Part shown: positions 17,080 through 26,376 of the stretch, in pieces | Position numbering within the stretch: the first letter of the stretch is position 1 | Layout: the number at the start of each line of letters is the position of its first letter | Made by a program: the position numbers and the translations under genes | The notes under the pieces: model-generated | Told to the model about the DNA's origin: nothing | What the model saw: only the letters and a program-made list of their open reading frames with translations | The model's database searches: none | Assembly (NCBI RefSeq): GCF_000385335.1 | Contig: NZ_ARWA01000001.1 | Span: 760,001 to 824,000, forward strand | Length of the DNA stretch: 64,000 nucleotides | Direction of reading: 5' to 3' | Origin: Methyloferula stellata AR4 | GTDB lineage: Bacteria > Pseudomonadota > Alphaproteobacteria > Rhizobiales > Beijerinckiaceae

Positions 17080-19476
17080 CTAAGCTTCGTGCGGCCAGCG
17101 CCAGTCGCTGATCTCCGGCATATCCTTGCCGTGCTCTGCGATATAGCGCTTGTGCTCGATGAGCCTGTCGCGGATCGCCTGTTTGGCATAGACGGCCGCG
17201 GCGCCAAGCTTCGGCACCCGGTCGATGACATCGGCGACAAGATGAAAGCGGTCGAGCTCGTTGCGCACCACCATGTCGAAAGGCGTCGTCGTCGAGCCTT
17301 CTTCCTGGTAGCCGTGGACATGCATATTGCCGTGATTGGTCCGGCGATAGGCAAGCCGGTGAATGAGCCAGGGATAGCCGTGATAGGCGAAGATCACCGG
17401 CTTGTCCTTGGTGAAGAGCGCGTCGAAATCCTTATCGGCCAGGCCATGCGGATGCTGGCTCTTCGGCTGCAGAGTCATCAGATCGACGACGTTCACGACG
17501 CGCACTTTGAGATCCGGCACATGCTGATGCAGAAGATCGACCGCGGCCAGGGTCTCCAAAGTCGGAACATCGCCGGCACAGGCCATGACGACATCCGGCT
17601 CGCTGCCGCGATCGTTGCTCGCCCATTCCCAGATGCCGATGCCCTGCGTGCAATGTTTGATCGCGGCGTCCATGTTGAGCCATTGCGGCGAAGGCTGTTT
17701 GCCCGCGACGATGACATTGATGCGGTCCCAGCTTCTGAGGCAATGGTCGGTGACATAGAGAAGGGTATTGGCGTCCGGCGGAAAATAGACCCGGACGATA
17801 TCGGCCTTTTTATTCACGACATGATCGACGAAGCCCGGGTCCTGATGGCTGAAGCCGTTGTGATCCTGCCGCCAGACATGCGAGGTCAAAAGATAGTTCA
17901 GCGATGCGATCGGCCGACGCCAGGCGATTTCGCGCGAGGTTTTCAGCCATTTGGCGTGCTGGTTGAACATCGAATCGACGATGTGGATGAAGGCTTCATA
18001 GCAGGAAAACAGGCCATGGCGGCCGGTGAGCAGATAGCCTTCGAGCCAGCCCTGGCAGGTGTGCTCGCTCAAAATCTCCATCACGCGGCCATTGGGCGCG
18101 AGATAAGTGTCCTCGGGAATCGTCTCCGCATCCCAGGCGCGGTCGGTGACTTCGAAAAGCGCTTGCAGCCGGTTCGATGCGGTCTCGTCCGGACCGAACA
18201 CCCGGAAATTCCGGGCGGTGGCATTATCCCGCATCACGTCGCGCAGGAACGCGCCCATGACGGCGGTGGCTTCGGCCTCGGGCTCGCCCGGATGCGGTAC
18301 GGTGACGGCATAGGCGCTGAAATCCGGCAGCCGCAATGGCCGCATCAAAGCGCCGCCATTGGCATGCGGATTGGCGCTCATCCGGCGGGTGCCGGACGGT
18401 GCGAGCGCCGCGATCTCTGCGCGCAAGGCGCCTTTCTCGTCGAAGAGCTCGTCGGGCTTATAGCTTCGCATCCAGTCGTCGAGCAGGCTCAAATGTTCCG
18501 GCTTATCGAGCGTGAAGGGCACCTGATGCGAGCGCCAGAATCCTTCGGTCTTCAATCCGTCGACGGTTTTGGGTCCGGTCCAGCCTTTGGGGCTGCGCAG
18601 CACGATCATCGGCCAGATCGGGCGTCCTACCGCCGGTCCGCCCGCGCGGGCTTCTTGCTGAATGGCTTCTATCGCCGCGACCGCGCTATCCAAAGCCGCG
18701 GCCATGGCCTGATGCATCAGCATCGGATCGTCGCCTTCGACGAAAATCGGCGCGTAGCCATAGCCGCGCAATAAAGCATCGAGTTCGCCATGGCTGATGC
18801 GGGCGAGCACGGTTGGATTGGCGATCTTATAGCCGTTCAAATGCAGAATCGGCAGAACTGCGCCGTCACTCACGGGATTAAGGAATTTATTGCCGTGCCA
18901 AGCGGTCGCGAGCGGCCCCGTTTCGGCCTCGCCGTCGCCGATGACGCAAGCCGCGATCAAATCGGGATTGTCGAAGACCGCGCCGAAGGCATGCGAGAGG
19001 GAATAGCCGAGTTCGCCGCCTTCGTGGATCGATCCGGGCGTGTCCGGCGAAGCATGGCTCGGGATGCCGCCCGGGAAGGAGAATTGCCGGAAAAGGCGGC
19101 GCATCCCCTCTTCATCCTGCGAAATCTCGGGATAGACCTCGCTATAGGTGCCCTCGAGCCAGCAATTGGCCACGACGCCCGGCGCACCATGACCGGGGCC
19201 GGCGATAAAAAGCACGTTGAGATCGTGTGCTTTGATGAGGCGATTCAAATGCGCATAGATGAAATTGAGGCCAGGCGTCGTGCCCCAATGGCCGAGCAGG
19301 CGCGGCTTGACATCTGCGAGCGTGAGCGGCTCGCGTAGCAGCGGATTGTCGAGAAGATAAACCTGGCCGACCGACAGATAATTCGCCGCGCGCCACCAAG
19401 CCTGGATGAGATCGAGTTCGTCTTGGGATAGCGGCTTTGCGTCTCGATCCGGCATGTCAATGAGACCCGTCGTCAT
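17080..19476 (-). CDS. xfp: Phosphoketolase (xylulose-5-P / fructose-6-P)
   Basis: This 798-residue ThDP enzyme cleaves xylulose 5-phosphate or fructose 6-phosphate with phosphate to acetyl phosphate plus a sugar phosphate. Family landmarks include [15 protein letters not shown] at the N-terminus, [26 protein letters not shown] (the ThDP/Mg segment) and [11 protein letters not shown]. The ATG at 19476 has GAGAGGGA ahead of it. Its product feeds AckA directly for ATP or the Pta domain for acetyl-CoA and PHB. It lies downstream of fixK on the same strand with two palindromes in the 196-nt gap. I see no perfect FixK box there, only an imperfect TTGGATCGATTCAA. Confidence 0.96.
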   Translation of the reverse strand: MTTGLIDMPDRDAKPLSQDELDLIQAWWRAANYLSVGQVYLLDNPLLREPLTLADVKPRLLGHWGTTPGLNFIYAHLNRLIKAHDLNVLFIAGPGHGAPGVVANCWLEGTYSEVYPEISQDEEGMRRLFRQFSFPGGIPSHASPDTPGSIHEGGELGYSLSHAFGAVFDNPDLIAACVIGDGEAETGPLATAWHGNKFLNPVSDGAVLPILHLNGYKIANPTVLARISHGELDALLRGYGYAPIFVEGDDPMLMHQAMAAALDSAVAAIEAIQQEARAGGPAVGRPIWPMIVLRSPKGWTGPKTVDGLKTEGFWRSHQVPFTLDKPEHLSLLDDWMRSYKPDELFDEKGALRAEIAALAPSGTRRMSANPHANGGALMRPLRLPDFSAYAVTVPHPGEPEAEATAVMGAFLRDVMRDNATARNFRVFGPDETASNRLQALFEVTDRAWDAETIPEDTYLAPNGRVMEILSEHTCQGWLEGYLLTGRHGLFSCYEAFIHIVDSMFNQHAKWLKTSREIAWRRPIASLNYLLTSHVWRQDHNGFSHQDPGFVDHVVNKKADIVRVYFPPDANTLLYVTDHCLRSWDRINVIVAGKQPSPQWLNMDAAIKHCTQGIGIWEWASNDRGSEPDVVMACAGDVPTLETLAAVDLLHQHVPDLKVRVVNVVDLMTLQPKSQHPHGLADKDFDALFTKDKPVIFAYHGYPWLIHRLAYRRTNHGNMHVHGYQEEGSTTTPFDMVVRNELDRFHLVADVIDRVPKLGAAAVYAKQAIRDRLIEHKRYIAEHGKDMPEISDWRWPHEA

Positions 19477-19542
19477 TGCCGTCCCTCTCGATTCGGTCAG
19501 ATCAGGAAGCCTTATCCGCAACGATGGTTCCGGCTCAAGGCG

Positions 19543-19598
19543 GGAGCATAACCAGACCGGACATCGTCCAGATCCGACGTCCGGTCAGGTTATGCTCC
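19543..19598. repeat. Near-perfect 20-bp inverted repeat between fixK and xfp
   Basis: Arms GGAGCATAACCAGACCGGAC (19543-19562) and GTCCGGTCAGGTTATGCTCC (19579-19598) pair with one mismatch around a 16-nt loop. It could end fixK transcripts, though it has no U-tract, or shape the xfp leader. Confidence 0.7.
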
Positions 19599-19638
19599 AC
19601 CTCGTCGATGTGAGTCTGATGACATTTTCACGTTCAAA

Positions 19639-19662
19639 GTTTGGATCGATTCAAATCCAAAC
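19639..19662. repeat. Short palindrome with imperfect FixK-like core, just after fixK
   Basis: Arms GTTTGGAT and ATCCAAAC enclose CGATTCAA. The inner 14 bases TTGGATCGATTCAA miss the FixK consensus at one position. It is the same style as the palindromes at 28219 and 54468 and is more likely a repeat than an operator. Confidence 0.45.
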
Positions 19663-19672
19663 CAATCGTGAT

Positions 19673-20371
19673 TCAGGCGTTCATGTGTTGCAGCGCGGCC
19701 ATATCCTTCAGCCGGATCTGCCGGGCGGTGGGGAGTTCGATCAGCGCGTCGCGCTCAAGCTGTGAGAGCGTCCGCGACACGGTTTCGATGGTGAGGCCAA
19801 GATAGTCGGCAATGTCCTGGCGCGTCATCGCCAAGCTGACAACGGTGCCGGCGGGGGATTGTTCAGCCCATTCGATGAGGAAGGCGGCGACTTTCTCGAC
19901 GGCGCTTCTGCGGCCGAGCAGCAGAGAATGTTCCTGCGCCCGGGTGAAGCTGCGCATGGCATAAGTGAAAAGCTGCTGTGACAGGACTTCGTCATTGGCG
20001 GTTTCGATGCCGCGGCGGCGATAGGGGATCACCGTGCAATCGCAAACGGCCTCGGCCGAAAGCGTATGTTCCCAGCCCATTTCGAAGCCGAAAATATCGC
20101 CGGCAACGTGGAAAGCGTCGATCTGGCGGCGTCCGTCGCTCAGGAATTTGCAGGTCCGAATGACACCCGAAACCACCTTGAAGAAAACCCCGGCATTGTC
20201 GCCTTCGCCGTAAATTTCCCGGTCCTGGGCAAAATGCTGAACCGATCCCGAGGGCTGAAGCCCGCCGCTCGCCGCCCCGCCATCGACCGTTTTTAACCAA
20301 GACGTGCGGGCGAGCAGAGCTTGATCGGCCGTGGAAACAGGATTGGACGGGATGGCGAGTTGTGCTGACAT
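19673..20371 (-). CDS. fixK: FixK-type CRP/FNR transcription regulator
   Basis: The 232-residue protein has a cyclic-nucleotide-binding-like beta roll at about 45-150 and a winged HTH at the C-terminus. The recognition helix reads TIETVSRTLSQLE, with the E-x2-S-R pattern that contacts TTGA half-sites. It lacks the N-terminal cysteine cluster of FNR/FnrL, so it should not bind a 4Fe-4S centre and fits FixK, whose level is set by FixLJ. The start at 20371 gives the usual family length; the reading from 20425 adds 18 residues. A FixJ-like site lies about 90 nt upstream. It probably controls the FixK-type boxes found between 1.7 and 21 kb. Confidence 0.88.
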   Translation of the reverse strand: MSAQLAIPSNPVSTADQALLARTSWLKTVDGGAASGGLQPSGSVQHFAQDREIYGEGDNAGVFFKVVSGVIRTCKFLSDGRRQIDAFHVAGDIFGFEMGWEHTLSAEAVCDCTVIPYRRRGIETANDEVLSQQLFTYAMRSFTRAQEHSLLLGRRSAVEKVAAFLIEWAEQSPAGTVVSLAMTRQDIADYLGLTIETVSRTLSQLERDALIELPTARQIRLKDMAALQHMNA

Positions 20372-20460
20372 CGGGGGCCTCGTTGGCGTGCAAGGTTGAC
20401 CCGTTCTGTCTATCGGGTGTTCCACCCCCAGAATATTCGGTTAGGTCCTACGCTTTGCCA

Positions 20461-20479
20461 CCTAGGGATTCTACCTAGG
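20461..20479 (-). promoter_or_regulatory. Candidate FixJ binding site upstream of fixK
   Basis: On the minus strand this reads CCTAGGTAGAATCCCTAGG, close to the FixJ pattern GTA-N4-TCC-N-TA known from rhizobial fixK promoters and itself an imperfect palindrome. It ends 89 nt before the fixK ATG, a suitable place for -69/-44 binding with a short leader. The match is by eye and has several mismatches to published forms. Confidence 0.45.
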
Positions 20480-20499
20480 GCAGCCTGCCGCAGGGTCGG

Positions 20500-20883
20500 C
20501 TAGAGGGGGTCGGCGCCACCCAAAACAGCCTGAATATTGTCGAGGAGGGCCCCATCGAGCAGCGGTTTTTCCAGAATCCGGCGAACGCCCGCCGCTTTGG
20601 CGCGGCGCAAAATGGCATTGGTGGCGCGGCTCGTGATGAGAATGACGGGAACCGGCGTCTTCCGCGCCGCCAGCTGCTCGAGAACTTCGAGCCCGTCCAT
20701 CACCGGCATTTTATAGTCGAGCAGGATACAGCGCGCCGCCGGCAGATCCGGGTGATTCAGCAATTCTTCGCCGCTGCCGCAGACGCGCACGGTGAGTCCC
20801 TCCAGCTCCAAGGCGAATTTAAGTGATTCGCGGACGGCCAAGTCGTCGTCGACGACAAGGACTATCTCCTGACCGTGAGTCAT
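20500..20883 (-). CDS. Single-domain response regulator (receiver only)
   Basis: The 127-residue CheY-like receiver has the acidic pair VDDD at 11-14, phospho-acceptor Asp at about 56 (CILLDYKMPVMDG), Thr/Ser in LITSRATN and Lys in LEKPL. There is no output domain. The preferred ATG at 20883 begins just before the first strand. Such receivers accompany FixLJ in several rhizobia and may act as phosphate sinks or link the HWE kinase to the cascade. A FixK-type box lies 88 nt upstream, which suggests feedback. Confidence 0.88.
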   Translation of the reverse strand: MTHGQEIVLVVDDDLAVRESLKFALELEGLTVRVCGSGEELLNHPDLPAARCILLDYKMPVMDGLEVLEQLAARKTPVPVILITSRATNAILRRAKAAGVRRILEKPLLDGALLDNIQAVLGGADPL

Positions 20884-20971
20884 AATCTTGGGGCCATGAT
20901 TTGGGGAACTCCGCCGCAAGCCGCACTTTTTTCGCAAATCGCTTTTTAGAGAAAGAGCGGGGGTGGGCGCC

Positions 20972-20985
20972 TTGATATAGCGCAA
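20972..20985. promoter_or_regulatory. FixK-type box upstream of the receiver gene
   Basis: TTGATATAGCGCAA fits TTG(A/C)-N6-(T/G)CAA and lies 88 nt before the receiver ATG at 20883. Confidence 0.5.
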
Positions 20986-21015
20986 CCGGACAATGCGGGA
21001 TTGGGCGGAGGGTTC

Positions 21016-21054
21016 AGAACGTGACCGCTTTGAGTTGAATCGTCGTCACGTTCT
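21016..21054. repeat. Intergenic inverted repeat after fixJ
   Basis: Arms AGAACGTGAC (21016-21025) and GTCACGTTCT (21045-21054) pair perfectly around a 19-nt loop containing GAGTTGAATC. No U-tract follows on either strand. It is related in design to the other palindromes in this window. Confidence 0.6.
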
Positions 21055-21066
21055 AATCGTTTGTTT

Positions 21067-21117
21067 TAACACATGATCTTGTCCAAAAAGTCTGCAACTT
21101 TATGGGGTCATGCTCTA
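21067..21117. repeat. RIME-like 'AGAGCATGAT' repeat overlapping the fixJ stop
   Basis: This is an inverted copy of the element at 63250-63300: both contain AAAAAGTCTGCAACTTT or its complement between CATGATC and GATCATG ends. The fixJ stop codon lies inside the repeat. Confidence 0.65.
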
Positions 21118-21735
21118 ATCGCCGGGGAGGGCTTTGGCGAGAAGCGACATGCGGATGAGATCGGAAAGGCTGGTCGCGCCCATTTTCGTCATGACATTGG
21201 CCCGATGGACCTCGACCGTACGCGGGCTGAGATTGAGGTCATAGGCGATGGTCTTGTTCGGATGCCCGGCGAGGAGCCCTTGCAATACTTGCCGCTCGCG
21301 GGCCGACAGAGACTGAAGTTTCGTCTGAATTTGGGCGATTTCCGCCTCGCGATGCCCCGCCTCGGAAAAGCGGGCGAGCGCCGTGTTGATTGCCGATAGC
21401 AGCAATTCGTCGTCGAAGGGTTTTTCGATGAAATCGATCGCGCCCGCCTTCATCGCCTCGACGGCGAGCGGCACGTCGGCATGGCCCGTCATGATGATGA
21501 AGGGAAGGTTGATATCGAGGCCCTTCAGACGCCGCTGCAGTTCAAGGCCGTCGATGCCCGGCATGCGCACATCGCTGATGATGCATCCGGGCTGCAGGGT
21601 TGCGAGCGCATCGAGAAAGGCTGTTCCCGATTCGTAGACCCGCACCGCGTGCCCGGCCGTCGTCAACAGAAACGCCAAGGCCTGCCGCACGCTTTCATCA
21701 TCATCGATCAGATGCACAACAGCACTACTTGCCAT
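21115..21735 (-). CDS. fixJ: FixJ two-component response regulator
   Basis: The 206-residue protein has a receiver domain with IDDDE at 10-14, phospho-Asp near 55 ([13 protein letters not shown]) and Lys in FIEKPFD. A LuxR/FixJ-type HTH follows ([20 protein letters not shown], then [18 protein letters not shown]). It overlaps the fixL 3' end by 11 nt, so the two are translated together. Known FixJ activates fixK when phosphorylated by FixL at low O2; the candidate site at 20461 supports the same here. Confidence 0.95.
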   Translation of the reverse strand: MASSAVVHLIDDDESVRQALAFLLTTAGHAVRVYESGTAFLDALATLQPGCIISDVRMPGIDGLELQRRLKGLDINLPFIIMTGHADVPLAVEAMKAGAIDFIEKPFDDELLLSAINTALARFSEAGHREAEIAQIQTKLQSLSARERQVLQGLLAGHPNKTIAYDLNLSPRTVEVHRANVMTKMGATSLSDLIRMSLLAKALPGD

Positions 21736-23614
21736 CGTCCAGCTCCTCCGGGCCGATGGTCTTGAGGGTCAGGCGAAAGATGGTGCCGCCGCCCGGATTA
21801 GGTTCGGCCCAAAGATGGCCGCCATGGGCTTCGATAATCGTCCGCGAAATGGAGAGCCCGACTCCCATGCCTTCGCGTTTGGTCGTGACGAAGGGTTGAA
21901 AAAGCTGTTTCGCGATCTCCTCGGCGATGCCCGGCCCAGTGTCAGCCACGTCGATCCGCACGGTCTCGCCGTCCAAGGCATGAGTGGAGATCGTCAGTTC
22001 GCGCTTCGTCACTTCCTGCATGGCTTCGATCGCATTGCGCATCAGATTGAGCAAAACCTGCTGGACCTGGATCTTGTCGGCCAGAACGAATTCGGCGCGC
22101 GCGTCGAGCTGGAACATGACCCTGACGCCGGTTTCCTTGGCGCCGACGAGCGCGAGCGCGCTGGCTTCTTCGACGAGTTTGGGCAGATTTTCAATCTGCC
22201 GTTCGTTTTCGCCCCGCGCCACGAAGTCGCGCAAGCGGCGGATGATCTGGCCCGCCCGCAAGACCTGCTCGGCGGCGTGCTCGATGGCGTCGCGCGCCGT
22301 CGGCAGAGTCTCGGCCTGGCCGCCGTCCATAAGCCGCCGCGCGCCGTTCAAATAGCTCGCCGCGGCGGTCAGCGGCTGATTCAACTCGTGCGCCAAGGTC
22401 GAGGCCATTTCGCCCAGCGCCGAGAACCGGGACATGTGGATGAGTTCGGCCTGCAATTCCTGCAGCCGCAATTGGGTCTGCTGCCGTTCCGTCAGATCGC
22501 GGACGAATCCGGTAAAAAAGCGGCGCTCGCCCCAGCGCATTTCGCCGACCGACAATTCCATCGGAAAGGTCGAACCGTCCTTGCGTGAACCAACCACAAG
22601 GCGGCCTATTCCGATGATCCGCTTTTCGCCGGTCAGGAGGTAGCGGTTGAGATAGCCGTCATGCTGTTCGCGATAGGGCTGGGGCATGAGAACGCTGACG
22701 TTCTGGCCGATGGCTTCCGCCGCCGAATAGCCGAATAGCCGTTCGGCCGTGGCGCTGAAGGATTGCATGATTCCCGCCGTGTCGATGACGATCATGGCGT
22801 CCGGGACCGTGTCGAGGACGGATTGCAAATGCGCTTCGCGCTCGGCTAGCGCGCTTTGCGCGCGTTTGGCAGCGGTAATATCGCGCGCGACCTTGGATGC
22901 GCCGAGCAGGCGTCCGGCATGATCCCAGACGGGCGAGACCGTCACCGCGACATCGATGATCTCCCCGTCCTTGCAAAGCCGGCGCGTCTCGAAATGTTCG
23001 ACCCGCTCGCCGCGCTTGATCCGGTCGAGAATGATGTCAGTTTCGCCCTCTTGTCCGGGAGGCAGAAGAATCGAGATCGATTGGCCGACGATCTCGTCGG
23101 CACCGTAGCCGAAAATCGCCTCGGCGCCGCGGTTCCAATCGGTGACGATGCCGTCGAGCGATTTGCCGATAATGGCGTCTTCCGACGAAGCCACGATGGC
23201 GGCAAGCCTGCTATTGGCTTCTTCCGACGCTTTCCTTTGGACGATATCGATCAGAATCCCGCGCTGCTCGCCACGCGCCGGAAAGCTGGCGCCGCGCATG
23301 CGAAGCCAGAGGCTCTTGCCATCGGTGGGCACGGTTCGGAAATCGAGATCAAAACTTTCGCCCTTGGCAAAACTTTGCCGTAGCGCATGATCGATGCCAT
23401 TGCGGTCGTCCTGATAAAGCCTTTCGAGAAAGGCCGGATAGGCTAAGGCCGCGTCGGAAGTGCCGATCAATTCGCGCGCGCGCCCCGACAGATGGACGAG
23501 ATTGCTCGCAAGATCCCAGCGCCACGTGCCGAGGCCGGACGCCTCTATGGCGAGGAAGCCGTCCGCGTCCCCGGCGATGAGTGCGGAAGAAGGCTGCGGC
23601 TCTTGGACTGCCAT
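21725..23614 (-). CDS. fixL: FixL oxygen-sensing heme PAS histidine kinase
   Basis: The 629-residue protein has no transmembrane segment and three PAS domains (about 20-130, 135-255, 260-375). The third is the FixL heme PAS: His at about 318 in QHDGYLNRY is the proximal ligand, Arg 324 and the distal Arg 338 in [10 protein letters not shown] are kept, and EKR replaces the His214 seen in Bradyrhizobium, as in Sinorhizobium FixL. The kinase part has the H-box LAHELNQPL (His about 409) and N, G1 and G2 boxes ([27 protein letters not shown]). The ATG at 23614 is preferred over a TTG at 23668. Deoxy-heme should switch the kinase on; all key residues are present. Confidence 0.95.
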   Translation of the reverse strand: MAVQEPQPSSALIAGDADGFLAIEASGLGTWRWDLASNLVHLSGRARELIGTSDAALAYPAFLERLYQDDRNGIDHALRQSFAKGESFDLDFRTVPTDGKSLWLRMRGASFPARGEQRGILIDIVQRKASEEANSRLAAIVASSEDAIIGKSLDGIVTDWNRGAEAIFGYGADEIVGQSISILLPPGQEGETDIILDRIKRGERVEHFETRRLCKDGEIIDVAVTVSPVWDHAGRLLGASKVARDITAAKRAQSALAEREAHLQSVLDTVPDAMIVIDTAGIMQSFSATAERLFGYSAAEAIGQNVSVLMPQPYREQHDGYLNRYLLTGEKRIIGIGRLVVGSRKDGSTFPMELSVGEMRWGERRFFTGFVRDLTERQQTQLRLQELQAELIHMSRFSALGEMASTLAHELNQPLTAAASYLNGARRLMDGGQAETLPTARDAIEHAAEQVLRAGQIIRRLRDFVARGENERQIENLPKLVEEASALALVGAKETGVRVMFQLDARAEFVLADKIQVQQVLLNLMRNAIEAMQEVTKRELTISTHALDGETVRIDVADTGPGIAEEIAKQLFQPFVTTKREGMGVGLSISRTIIEAHGGHLWAEPNPGGGTIFRLTLKTIGPEELDDGK

Positions 23615-23810
23615 TGACGAAATGCCCGGGGGCGCAGGACGGGTCTGCCATGCGCGATATAGCCTCAAACTACCAAAAGCCGTCCTAAACGCCTATCGCC
23701 CGCTGGGCGGATAGCGCTTAAATCGCTTGGATTTCGACAATTTATGGTGATCGGCGTCTGCCGGCCCTGCCGCCGTGCATATTTCGCCTGGGCGAGATCA
23801 GGTGCCCGGG

Positions 23811-25046
23811 TTATGCGCCCAAGCGCTCCATCGGGACGCGGAGCTTGATGACAAGCCCCTCCTGTTTCCATTCGTGATCGATCGTGCCCTGCAAGTGGCC
23901 TTGGACGGTCGCTCGCGCGAGCCTGCTTCCGAAACCTTCCGGTCCGGCCTTTTCCGGCAATGGCGGTCCATCGGACTCCGTCCAGATCACGTGAATGTCC
24001 TGATCCGCCGCGGCGAGATGCACGTGCAACTTGCCCTTAAGCGAGGACAGCGCCCCATATTTTGCGGAATTGGTGGCGAATTCATGCAGCAGCAGGGCAA
24101 GGCTCGTCAAAGACGATTCGCCGACCGCCGCATCGCATCCATCGATGAGAATAAGGCGCCCCTCCGTTTGGAAGGGAGCGAGAATCGTTTTCAGGAGCGC
24201 GGTGAGCGTGGTTTCCCGATTGGGCTTGACCTCGTCTGCCTGAAGACTAGGCAAGGTCAGATCATGCGCACGGGCGAGCGCCGATAGCCGCTCCCGGATC
24301 GCGGCGGCAAGCGCCTCCGGCGTTTCGGCCGAGCGGGCGCTGAGGGTCACAAGGCCGGTCGCGAGCGCGAAAAGATTTTTCACGCGGTGGTTCATCTCCC
24401 GGAGCAGGAGCAATTGTTTCTCCTGGCCGCGCTTGCTGTCGGTGATGTCGCGCGCGATCTTGGAGGCGCCGACGATCATCCCCTCGTCATTGCGAATGGG
24501 CGAGATGGTCAGCGAAATATCGAGCAGACTGCCGTCTTTGCGGCGCCGGATCGTCTCGAAATGATCGACGCGTTCGCCCACCTCGATGCGCTTGATGATT
24601 CTCGGTTCTTCCTCGAGACGATCGGGCGGGATGAGTATCGTTATGGGCTGGCCGATGGCCTCGTCGGCGCTATAGCCGAAAAGGCGTTCGGCGCTTTTGT
24701 TCCAGCTCGTGATAATGCCCGCGAGCGTCTTACTGATGATGGCATCATCCGACGATTCGACGATGGCCGAGAACAAACTGGCGGTATCTTGGATTTGCCG
24801 CCGTTGCTTCGCGTCTTTTTGCGCGGCCTGGCCGCCACCGGCAGTCACCTTCTGAGCAGCACCCGCGGCATCGGCAGATGCACGCTGCCCGGCAGGAGAA
24901 CACTGGACGAAGGGATTTTCACGCATTTTCGGGATGATTTGGGCGATGGGATTAGACCTTTTCACCACCCCTGCTTCCATTGGCGGTGCCGAACGCCATA
25001 AAGGTAGAAATCTCAGCACCCCGAGGACAGCAAAAGGCGCATCCAT
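23811..25046 (-). CDS. PAS-domain HWE-family sensor histidine kinase
   Basis: The protein has up to 411 residues. A PAS domain (about 90-210) closely resembles the second PAS of the neighbouring FixL (SSDDAIISKTLAGIITSWN). It is followed by an HWE kinase core: EMNHRVKNLFAL with the phospho-His, LLHEFATNSAKYGAL (N box) and the W-x-E motif IWTESDGP. No membrane segment is present. The PAS lacks the FixL heme-pocket His-Asp-x-Tyr segment, so it probably senses something else. The start is uncertain; ATGs at 24980 and 24926 are possible. It lies upstream of fixL on the same strand with about 200 nt between. Confidence 0.86.
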   Translation of the reverse strand: MDAPFAVLGVLRFLPLWRSAPPMEAGVVKRSNPIAQIIPKMRENPFVQCSPAGQRASADAAGAAQKVTAGGGQAAQKDAKQRRQIQDTASLFSAIVESSDDAIISKTLAGIITSWNKSAERLFGYSADEAIGQPITILIPPDRLEEEPRIIKRIEVGERVDHFETIRRRKDGSLLDISLTISPIRNDEGMIVGASKIARDITDSKRGQEKQLLLLREMNHRVKNLFALATGLVTLSARSAETPEALAAAIRERLSALARAHDLTLPSLQADEVKPNRETTLTALLKTILAPFQTEGRLILIDGCDAAVGESSLTSLALLLHEFATNSAKYGALSSLKGKLHVHLAAADQDIHVIWTESDGPPLPEKAGPEGFGSRLARATVQGHLQGTIDHEWKQEGLVIKLRVPMERLGA

Positions 25047-25227
25047 AAATATACTTATTTTCCGCCGGTAAAACAGGGGGCGCGGGGCTTAATTTCTCTG
25101 GGATTGGGGACGCTTTGGATTTTCGCCGCCGCCAGCTTGGCACTCAGCTTGGCCGAGTGCTGCCGCCCGGTGCCAAACCCGCGCCAACATCGACCGAACG
25201 CCATTCCGCCAACGAACCCGGCACGAA

Positions 25228-25252
25228 AATGCCGGCAGTCGCAACTGCCGGC
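25228..25252 (-). terminator. Hairpin after the outer-membrane protein gene
   Basis: An 8-bp perfect stem GCCGGCAG/CTGCCGGC with a 6-nt loop is followed on the minus strand by ATTTTCG. It lies 40 nt past the stop of the barrel-protein gene, consistent with an intrinsic terminator. Confidence 0.55.
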
Positions 25253-25291
25253 GCAAGTTTTCCGAGACGGACCTCGGCTCGAGAGAGAATC

Positions 25292-26107
25292 TCAATATTT
25301 GGCGACGACCGGCGGCGGCGGCGTATACCAATCGAACTTGTAGCTGAAGCCGGCGCGCACCGCATTGTCGGTGACATGCGTGCGGACGACAAATCCCGCA
25401 TAGGTCGCTGCGAGGCCATCAGTGAGGCGACCGAAATCAGTATAGCGATATTCGGCGCGCACCGACCAATTATTGGTGACGGCATATTCGATACCGCCGC
25501 CAACGGTCCAGCCCGTGCGGCTGTTTGAGAACGAGTCAACTCCGGGCGGTGTGGCCGGGATAGCTGGCAAGGCTAGTGCACCAAGAGGAGCCGGCACGCC
25601 AGGCGTGCCGGTTGACGCATAGGACGTGCGGATATTCGCGAAGGCAACACCGCCGGTCGCGTAGAAGAGCGCGCGATCCCAAGCAATGCCGACGCGGCCG
25701 CGAATCGACCCTTCGGCGTTGATGCGTGAGTTGTAGGAAGTGAAGGCGGCCGGGACAGCTCCGAAGAAACTGCTGGAACCCGAGTAGCTCGTCCCGTCGA
25801 CATCGCCTTCAAGACCGAAAACAAATTGGCTGACTTGATAATTGAAACCGACATGCGCGCCGCCGACAACGCCGCTCGCATTATAGCTCGAGAGGCTCGA
25901 GACAAAAATGCTTCCCGGGCCATATTCGCTCGGATTGGTCGTGCCCCATTGATAGCCGATCTGACCGCCGATGTAGACGCCGGTCCAAGTGAAGATCGGC
26001 GGCGGTATGAAAACCGGCGGCGCCTTGCGAGAGGGAAGGTCGGCAGCCAAAGCGGTGCCCGTCAAAGCTGCAACGGCAATCGAAGATAAAAGCAAATGTC
26101 GGATCAT
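25292..26107 (-). CDS. Outer-membrane beta-barrel protein (Omp25/RopB-like)
   Basis: The 271-residue protein has a clear Sec signal peptide cleaved after GTALA, then a linker PSRKAPP typical of rhizobial Omp25-type porin-like proteins. Repeated amphipathic strands follow (WTGVYIGGQIGYQWG, FNYQVSQFVFGLEGDV, WSVRAEYRYTDFG), and the protein ends in a beta-signal-like FSYKFDWYTPPPPVVAKY. The ATG at 26107 is preceded by GGGGGATT. Such proteins stabilise the outer membrane; a transport role is not implied. Confidence 0.9.
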   Translation of the reverse strand: MIRHLLLSSIAVAALTGTALAADLPSRKAPPVFIPPPIFTWTGVYIGGQIGYQWGTTNPSEYGPGSIFVSSLSSYNASGVVGGAHVGFNYQVSQFVFGLEGDVDGTSYSGSSSFFGAVPAAFTSYNSRINAEGSIRGRVGIAWDRALFYATGGVAFANIRTSYASTGTPGVPAPLGALALPAIPATPPGVDSFSNSRTGWTVGGGIEYAVTNNWSVRAEYRYTDFGRLTDGLAATYAGFVVRTHVTDNAVRAGFSYKFDWYTPPPPVVAKY

Positions 26108-26376
26108 AATAAATCCCCCAATCCACTGAAATGGAGGCTGCCATGTCGACCCATCTGAATCCATCAGAAAGCAGTTTTACGGATGTATGCGCCGTTCGAT
26201 ATCCGCGACCTGTGGCCGGACCGATACATGTTTGCGAATGACGCAGCTTTAGCGCGACAGATGGATGTCGACAATTCGTCAGATCTTCACATTGAAAAAG
26301 CGGATGAATGCATGGATACGGCAAGCTGATACCAGACAGCCGAAGCGTCATCTCTGCCTTGCCCACGCGCAAGCAT

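Noticed and set aside
16945-18774. Plus-strand frame of 609 codons opposite phosphoketolase
   Set aside because: Starts inside a REP-like element and has shadow composition; xfp on the other strand is unambiguous.
19641-19654. FixK box for phosphoketolase (TTGGATCGATTCAA)
   Set aside because: One base breaks the conserved TTG(A/C) half-site, it lies about 165 nt from the ATG and it is the core of a repeat-like palindrome, so I did not count it.
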